In this document: positions 59,766 to 64,000 of the stretch, piece after piece | Position numbering within the stretch: the stretch's first letter is position 1 | Layout: the number at the start of each line of letters is the position of its first letter | Assembly (NCBI RefSeq): GCF_000015165.1 | Contig: NC_009485.1 | Coordinates: 4,917,501-4,981,500, forward strand | Length of the DNA: 64,000 bases | Source: Bradyrhizobium sp. BTAi1 | GTDB lineage: Bacteria > Pseudomonadota > Alphaproteobacteria > Rhizobiales > Xanthobacteraceae | Direction of reading: 5' to 3' | Notes under the pieces: generated by a model | Told to the model about the DNA's origin: nothing | The model's input: the letters and a program-made list of their open reading frames with translations, nothing else | Database searches by the model: none | Program-made: the position numbers and the translations under genes

Positions 59766-60623
59766 TCAGTTGCTGCAAGGCTTGGTGTCCTTGCTGTCCT
59801 TGACGTCGAACTTGCCGAGCGCGCCGGCGATGACGAAATCATTGTAGTCGAGCACCAGCGATCGCGAGACGCCGTTCTCGTACAGTTCGAACGACATCGC
59901 ATAGACCGGCGTCTGCTCCCCCTCGGTCCGCTTGGCGTCGCGGTCGTAATAGCTGACAGTGACCGGCCAGCGCGTCATCGTCTTCAGCTCGTCGCTGGCC
60001 GTGGAGGCATCCGGCTTGGCCGCCGCCTTGTCGGCCGCCACCGGCGCGCCGATCACGGTCAGCGTGTTGTAGACCTTCTCGCCATTATCGGAGCCGTCAT
60101 AGACCGACAATTCGAGCAGCGACTTGCCTTCGCGGGCCGCGGCGATGATGCGCTTGATCTGCTCGGTGGGGAACACGGTGGCGCCGTCGAGCGTGAAGGT
60201 CTTCGCTTCGGGCAGCTTGAGCTTGACGGTGATATGGTCACCAGTGCGCTCGGCGATGCCGTCGACCGGGCTGGACGGCTGGTCGTTCATGCGAGAGTCG
60301 ATCTTGAAGCGATAGCTCTTGCCGGCGCCATCCTCCCACGCGGTGGAGCGCAGGTCGCTCAGCGTCACCTTGCCTTCGCCGAGATCGAGCTCGGAGACCT
60401 GGCGGAAGTCCGACGTGTAGCCGTTACAGGCATTGCCCGTAAAATTGTAGAGGATGCGGCCGCGGGCACTGTTGACCGGGCTCGATCCCCGCGACTTGAC
60501 GAGGCTCAGCTCGTAGAGGGCCTGATGCGGCAGGAACGGCACTCCCGCCCCGGCCTGCGCCGGGCCGAAAGTGATCGCTGCAACAGCCAGCGCTCCCAGC
60601 GACAGTCGAAACGAATGAGCCAT
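59766..60623 (-). CDS. eipB: Periplasmic cell-envelope protein EipB (DUF1849)
   Basis: A 285-residue protein with a signal peptide (MAHSFRLSLGALAVAAITFGPAQA). The mature beta-spiral fold shows HQALYELSLVKSRGSSPVNSARGRILYNF, TSDFRQVSELDLGEGKV, FKIDSRMNDQPSSPVDGI and GKSLLELSVYDGSDNGEKVY. It has only two mature cysteines, in NACNGY (about residue 66) and near the C-terminus in KPCSN (283), the pair that forms a disulfide across the fold in Brucella EipB. That protein supports envelope integrity and, with the TPR protein TtpA, stress resistance. GAGGATAACGC precedes the ATG. Its stop nearly abuts that of dinB. Confidence 0.91.
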   Translation of the reverse strand: MAHSFRLSLGALAVAAITFGPAQAGAGVPFLPHQALYELSLVKSRGSSPVNSARGRILYNFTGNACNGYTSDFRQVSELDLGEGKVTLSDLRSTAWEDGAGKSYRFKIDSRMNDQPSSPVDGIAERTGDHITVKLKLPEAKTFTLDGATVFPTEQIKRIIAAAREGKSLLELSVYDGSDNGEKVYNTLTVIGAPVAADKAAAKPDASTASDELKTMTRWPVTVSYYDRDAKRTEGEQTPVYAMSFELYENGVSRSLVLDYNDFVIAGALGKFDVKDSKDTKPCSN

Positions 60624-60828
60624 GCGTTATCCTCGCGGGATGTCTCGTTGAAGCGTCACATTAAAGACCGCTGCATTACGTCGCAACTGCGGCTGGCTCA
60701 CGGAAACGTGCGATCAGGGCGCCGCTTCCGCGCCTGTGGGCGCGGCTTGCATGTCCATGGCAACTGCGCCAAACAGGGCCGCGGTCCGGTACGTGATCGG
60801 CATCCAGGCGACAGAACGGGGATTTGAT

Positions 60829-61296
60829 ATGGCGGGTACGGTTGAACAGAATCTGGCGGCTCAGGGCATCACCTTGCCGGCGCCGAAGGCACCGGTGGCC
60901 AATTACGTCCCGTTCGTGCGCACCGGCAACCTGCTGTTTGTGTCCGGGCAGGTCTGCCTCGGCACCGACGGCAAGCTGATCGCGGCCGGCAAGCTTGGCG
61001 GCAATCTGTCGATCGAGGAAGGCTACGCGGCGGCCAAGGGCTGCGGCATCAACCTGCTGGCGCAGGTCAAGGCGGCGGTCGGCGACCTCGACAAGGTCGT
61101 CCGCGTGGTGCGTCTCGGCGGCTTCGTCAATTCGGCACCGGACTTCGTCGACGGGCCGAAGGTCCTCAACGGCGCCTCGGACCTGATGGTCGCCGTGTTC
61201 GGCGACAAGGGCCGGCACGCCCGCACCACGGTCGGCGTATCGTCACTGCCGTCGGACGCGGCCGTCGAAGTCGAAGGCGTGTTCGAGATCGAATAA
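60829..61296 (+). CDS. RidA-family protein
   Basis: A 155-residue member of the RidA/YjgF superfamily, which hydrolyses reactive enamine intermediates and prevents damage to PLP enzymes. Typical segments are AAQGITLPAPKAPVANYVPFVRTGNLLFVSGQV, then GYAAAKGCGINLLAQVKAAVGDLDKVVRVVRLGGFVNSAPDF, and HARTTVGVSSLPSDAAVEVEGVFEI (the arginine and glutamate region). The ATG at 60829 is preferred; a longer frame upstream lacks homology. Members of this longer subgroup sometimes act on other substrates, so the exact reaction is open. Confidence 0.9.
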   Translation: MAGTVEQNLAAQGITLPAPKAPVANYVPFVRTGNLLFVSGQVCLGTDGKLIAAGKLGGNLSIEEGYAAAKGCGINLLAQVKAAVGDLDKVVRVVRLGGFVNSAPDFVDGPKVLNGASDLMVAVFGDKGRHARTTVGVSSLPSDAAVEVEGVFEIE

Positions 61297-61332
61297 GCAA
61301 GGCATTGAACAAGCAAGGCATGGACGGGGCGA

Positions 61333-62085
61333 ATGCGCGCACCTGACTGGCTGACGGCCCGCCCCGTCGCCCATCGCGGTCTGCACGATGCGAGCCGCGG
61401 CATCATCGAGAACATGCCGGCCGCCGCGCGCGGAGCGGTCGCCGGCCGGTTCGCGATCGAATGCGACATCCAGCTGTCCGCCGACGGCGAGGCGATGGTG
61501 CATCATGATTATGAGCTCGGGCGCCTGACCGAGGGCTCCGGGCTCCTGATCGAGAAGACCGCGTCAGAACTCAAGGCCGTCACATTCAAGCAGACCGACG
61601 AGCGGATGATGACGCTGGGCGAGCTCTGCGATCTCGTCGCCGGCCGCGTGCCGCTGGTGGTCGAGGTCAAGAGCACGTTTCAGGGCGACCGCCGGCTGGT
61701 CCGGCGCATGGCCGACGTGCTCGCCTCTTACGGCGGCCCGGTCGTGGGCATGTCGTTCGATCCCGACCAGGTGCTGGCATTGCGGGAGATCATGCCGAAC
61801 CTGACGCGCGGCATCGTCGCACAGCGCACCTATGACGACGGCTATTGGGCCAAGCTGACCCAGGCGCAGCGCGACAGCATGCTGCATCTCAAGCATGGCT
61901 TGAGCACCCAGCCGCACTTTGTCGCCTATTGGGTGCAACAGCTGCCCGCCGCCCCACCCTGGATCGCGCGGAACCTGTTCGGCTGCCCGCTTTTGACCTG
62001 GACGGTGCGCACGCCGGAGCAGCGCGCGACCGCGGCCCGCTATGCGGATCAGATGATCTTCGAGGGCTTTACGCCGGAGAGCTGA
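61333..62085 (+). CDS. Glycerophosphodiester phosphodiesterase-like protein
   Basis: A 250-residue TIM-barrel enzyme of the GDPD family that would release glycerol-3-phosphate from glycerophosphodiesters. The HRG catalytic motif is in VAHRGLHDASRGIIENMPAAARGAV. The metal-binding IECDIQLSADGEAMVHHDYELGRLTEG follows. RVPLVVEVKSTFQGDRRLVRRM carries a conserved Glu and Lys (VEVK). The C-terminus LLTWTVRTPEQRATAARYADQMIFEGF is typical. No signal peptide, so it is cytoplasmic. Start ATG at 61333, about 37 bases after the RidA gene; possibly cotranscribed. Confidence 0.92.
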   Translation: MRAPDWLTARPVAHRGLHDASRGIIENMPAAARGAVAGRFAIECDIQLSADGEAMVHHDYELGRLTEGSGLLIEKTASELKAVTFKQTDERMMTLGELCDLVAGRVPLVVEVKSTFQGDRRLVRRMADVLASYGGPVVGMSFDPDQVLALREIMPNLTRGIVAQRTYDDGYWAKLTQAQRDSMLHLKHGLSTQPHFVAYWVQQLPAAPPWIARNLFGCPLLTWTVRTPEQRATAARYADQMIFEGFTPES

Positions 62086-62168
62086 CGCCGGCCTTGAACT
62101 CGCTGCTGCGATGCACGATCTTGAAGGGATGGCAATCCGGGCGTCTCGGCTGAGCGTTCCCTGGAACA

Positions 62169-62262
62169 TGATGCGTTTCAACAGGAGTGCATCATGAACT
62201 TATCTCTTTGTTCGAGCATGATCTTTTCGGGAAGCCGTTTTCCGCTTTTTCAGATCATGCCC
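62169..62262. repeat. Two adjacent intergenic palindromes
   Basis: TGATGC (62169-62174) and GCATCA (62189-62194) form one small hairpin. A longer element at 62214-62262 starts GAGCATGATCTTTTCGGGAA and ends TTTTTCAGATCATGCCC, with GCATGATCT and AGATCATGC inverted. Elements of this kind (GAGCATGATCTTTTC...) recur between genes in Rhizobiales. They lie in the leader region of the next gene. Confidence 0.75.
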
Positions 62263-62287
62263 TCGTCGGCGCTGTTTCAAGGGTTCT

Positions 62288-63496
62288 ATGACCTCACCTG
62301 AGATTACGCTCGAAGCCGTCCCCGGGATCAGCGAGATCCCGTCCGCCTCCTGGGATGCCTGCGCCAATCCCGATGGCCGCGTGCCGCCCGGCTCATCTCC
62401 TCCCTGCGGCCGCGCCTATAATCCGTTTGTCTCGCACGCGTTTTTCTCGGCGCTGGAGGCCTCCGGCTCAGCCACCTTGCGCACCGGCTGGGCGCCGCGC
62501 CATCTGGTCGCGAAACGAGGCGACGAGATCCTCGGCGTCGTACCCTGCTATCTGAAGTCCCACTCGCAAGGCGAATACGTGTTCGACCGCGGCTGGGCCG
62601 ACGCCTATGAGCGCGCCGGCGGGCGTTATTATCCCAAGCTGCAAGTCTCGGTTCCGTTCACGCCGGCCACCGGACCGCGGCTCCTGATCCGCGCCGATCA
62701 GGATCGCGATGTGATCGGCAACGCCCTCACCCAGGGGCTCAAGGCGCTGTGCGGGATCAGCGAAGCCTCCTCGGTCCACGTCACCTTCGCCCAGAAGCCG
62801 GAATGGGACCTGCTCGCGGCACAGGGGTTCCTGCAGCGCACCGACCAGCAGTTCCACTGGCACAACCAGGGTTTTTCAACCTTCGACGACTTCCTGGCGA
62901 CCTTGAACTCGCGCCATCGCAAGGCGATGAAGCGGGAGCGGCGCGACGCCCTCGCGGCCGGCATCACGATCCACTGGCTGACCGGCAAGGACATCACCGA
63001 GGACGCCTGGGACGCCTTCTTCGAGTTCTACATGGAGACCGGCTCGCGCAAATGGGGCCGCCCCTATCTGACCCGCAAATTCTTCGCGCTGATCGGCGAG
63101 AGCATGGCCGACGACGTGCTGCTGGTGATGGCCAAGCGCGAGGGCCGCTGGATCGCCGGCGCCATCAACTTCATCGGCTCAGACACGCTGTTCGGCCGCA
63201 ATTGGGGCGCCATCGAGCATCACCCGTTCCTGCATTTCGAAGTCTGCTACTATCAGGCGATCGATTTCGCCATTGCGCACAAGCTGAGAGTTGTCGAGGC
63301 CGGCGCCCAGGGCGAGCACAAGATCGCGCGCGGCTATCTTCCGCAGACCACGTACTCGGCGCACTACATTGCCGATCGCGGCCTGCGCCGCGCCGTCGAC
63401 GACTATCTCAAGCGCGAGCGCGCTTATGTCGAAGAGGTCGGCCGCGAACTCGCCGAATCCGCGCCGTTTCGCAAGGGGGCCGACGAGCCGTCTTGA
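62288..63496 (+). CDS. FemAB/GNAT-like acyltransferase (DUF482)
   Basis: A 402-residue protein of the COG3146/DUF482 group, a GNAT-like fold related to peptidoglycan-bridge aminoacyl transferases. Recognisable are NPFVSHAFFSALEASGSATLRTGWAPRHLV, PCYLKSHSQGEYVFDRGWADAYERAGGRYYPKLQVSVPFTPATGPRLL, RKAMKRERRDALAAGI, AINFIGSDTLFGRNWGAIEHHPFLHFEVCYYQAID and VEAGAQGEHKIARGYLP. Its reaction is not established. It probably starts at ATG 62288, after the palindromic elements, and is followed by a HIT protein. Confidence 0.88.
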   Translation: MTSPEITLEAVPGISEIPSASWDACANPDGRVPPGSSPPCGRAYNPFVSHAFFSALEASGSATLRTGWAPRHLVAKRGDEILGVVPCYLKSHSQGEYVFDRGWADAYERAGGRYYPKLQVSVPFTPATGPRLLIRADQDRDVIGNALTQGLKALCGISEASSVHVTFAQKPEWDLLAAQGFLQRTDQQFHWHNQGFSTFDDFLATLNSRHRKAMKRERRDALAAGITIHWLTGKDITEDAWDAFFEFYMETGSRKWGRPYLTRKFFALIGESMADDVLLVMAKREGRWIAGAINFIGSDTLFGRNWGAIEHHPFLHFEVCYYQAIDFAIAHKLRVVEAGAQGEHKIARGYLPQTTYSAHYIADRGLRRAVDDYLKRERAYVEEVGRELAESAPFRKGADEPS

Positions 63497-63557
63497 CCCG
63501 CGGCACGCGCCGGTGAAAGTAAGGCGCGACATCCGAGGAACTGCCGAGGGACTGCCC

Positions 63558-63983
63558 ATGACCGCCTACGATCCCAACAACCCGTTCGCGAAGATCCTGC
63601 GCGGCGAATTCCCCTGCACCAAGGTCTATGAGAACGACCATGTGCTGGCGTTCCTCGACATCATGCCGCGCGTGCCCGGCCATACGCTGGTGATCCCGAA
63701 GGCTCCGGCGCGCAACATCCTCGACATCAGCGAGGAGGATTATCTCCATGTCGGCCGCGCCGTGCGCACCATCGCCCGCGCCGCCAAGACGGCGTTCGCC
63801 GCCGACGGCATCACCGTGCAGCAGTTCAACGAACATGCCGGCGGACAGATGGTGTTTCACCTGCATGTCCACATCATGCCGCGCCACAATGGCGATTCCC
63901 TGCTCCCGCCGGCGAGCCGCAAGGAAGACCCGAAGGTACTGGAAGAGAACGCCGCGAAGCTGATCGCGGCGCTCAAGGGCTGA
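63558..63983 (+). CDS. HIT-family protein
   Basis: A 141-residue histidine-triad hydrolase or nucleotidyl transferase acting on nucleotide phosphoramidates or dinucleotides. NNPFAKILRGEFPCTKVYENDHVLAFLDIMPRVPGHTLVIPKAPARNILDI is the Hint/Fhit-like first half, and GGQMVFHLHVHIMPRHNGDSL carries the HxHxH triad. Start ATG at 63558 (MTAYDPN), 58 bases after the DUF482 stop; the longer open frame upstream has no homology. The stop is 17 bases before the window edge. Exact substrate is unknown. Confidence 0.94.
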   Translation: MTAYDPNNPFAKILRGEFPCTKVYENDHVLAFLDIMPRVPGHTLVIPKAPARNILDISEEDYLHVGRAVRTIARAAKTAFAADGITVQQFNEHAGGQMVFHLHVHIMPRHNGDSLLPPASRKEDPKVLEENAAKLIAALKG

Positions 63984-64000
63984 TCACCTCGCGTTTCACC

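Overview
The window is chromosomal DNA from an alphaproteobacterium of the Rhizobiales, most likely a Bradyrhizobium or close relative. The evidence is high G+C with dense, often 4-bp-overlapping genes, three Bradyrhizobiaceae-type porins (Porin_2 family, precursor start MKTVKSLVLGS), a PleD/DivK two-gene unit, an EipB-like envelope protein, DUF3572 next to a dinB with a zinc-finger N-terminus, and the order pyrB-pyrC'-plsY-dprA-topA-rnr. No phage, plasmid, insertion-sequence or CRISPR module is visible, so this is mainly core genome with accessory inserts.

Layout. 1-4.9 kb: a cut-off peroxiredoxin, smpB, mscL and dapA on the minus strand, divergent from a lytic transglycosylase whose stop codon lies in a 7-bp tandem repeat. 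5-13.3 kb: three paralogous porins with a MarR regulator, a hydrolase-fold protein that has lost its catalytic residues and a candidate small RNA between them. 14-18 kb: tRNA-Ser(GCT) with a duplicated 3' end, a zinc-ribbon membrane protein, a TetR-regulated Bcr/CflA efflux unit, a Sel1 protein and a 34-residue Lys/Ala peptide. 18.5-22.4 kb: the gatC-gatA-gatB amidotransferase operon with two small genes interleaved by 4-bp overlaps. 22.5-34.6 kb: metabolic genes (two nitronate monooxygenases with a divergent LysR, a cyclase-family protein, another LysR, an aldo/keto reductase, an ABC-F ATPase, ruvX, an AEC carrier, a CPBP protease, aidB).

34.8-48.7 kb: pyrimidine, phospholipid, DNA-uptake, topology and RNA-decay genes (pyrB, an apparently non-catalytic pyrC', plsY, a patatin, dprA, topA, rnr, DUF983, a Nudix hydrolase), interrupted by an SDR/HxlR pair that shares a two-site operator region. 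48.9-56.1 kb: accessory genes around rpmG: a flavin monooxygenase, a soluble globin-coupled chemoreceptor, a Cys-rich exported peptide, an unusual racemase and a duplicated DUF1127 locus. 56.1-64 kb: pleD and divK, DUF3572-dinB, eipB, RidA, a glycerophosphodiesterase, a FemAB-like acyltransferase and a HIT protein.

The most interesting signal is the duplicated DUF1127 locus (53.6-55.1 kb). Each copy has the same parts in the same order: a promoter-like -35/-10 pair, an ATG exactly 6 nt after the -10 that opens a 25-codon reading frame, an intrinsic-terminator hairpin, and a DUF1127 gene. In both copies a GGGCCGUGG segment inside the small frame can pair with CCAC-CA-GGCCC, which overlaps the 5' arm of the terminator. 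That is the architecture of a leader-peptide attenuator on a leaderless transcript. It is inferred from sequence alone and I have no expression data. All functional calls rest on reading the translated sequences against remembered family motifs; no database search was run.
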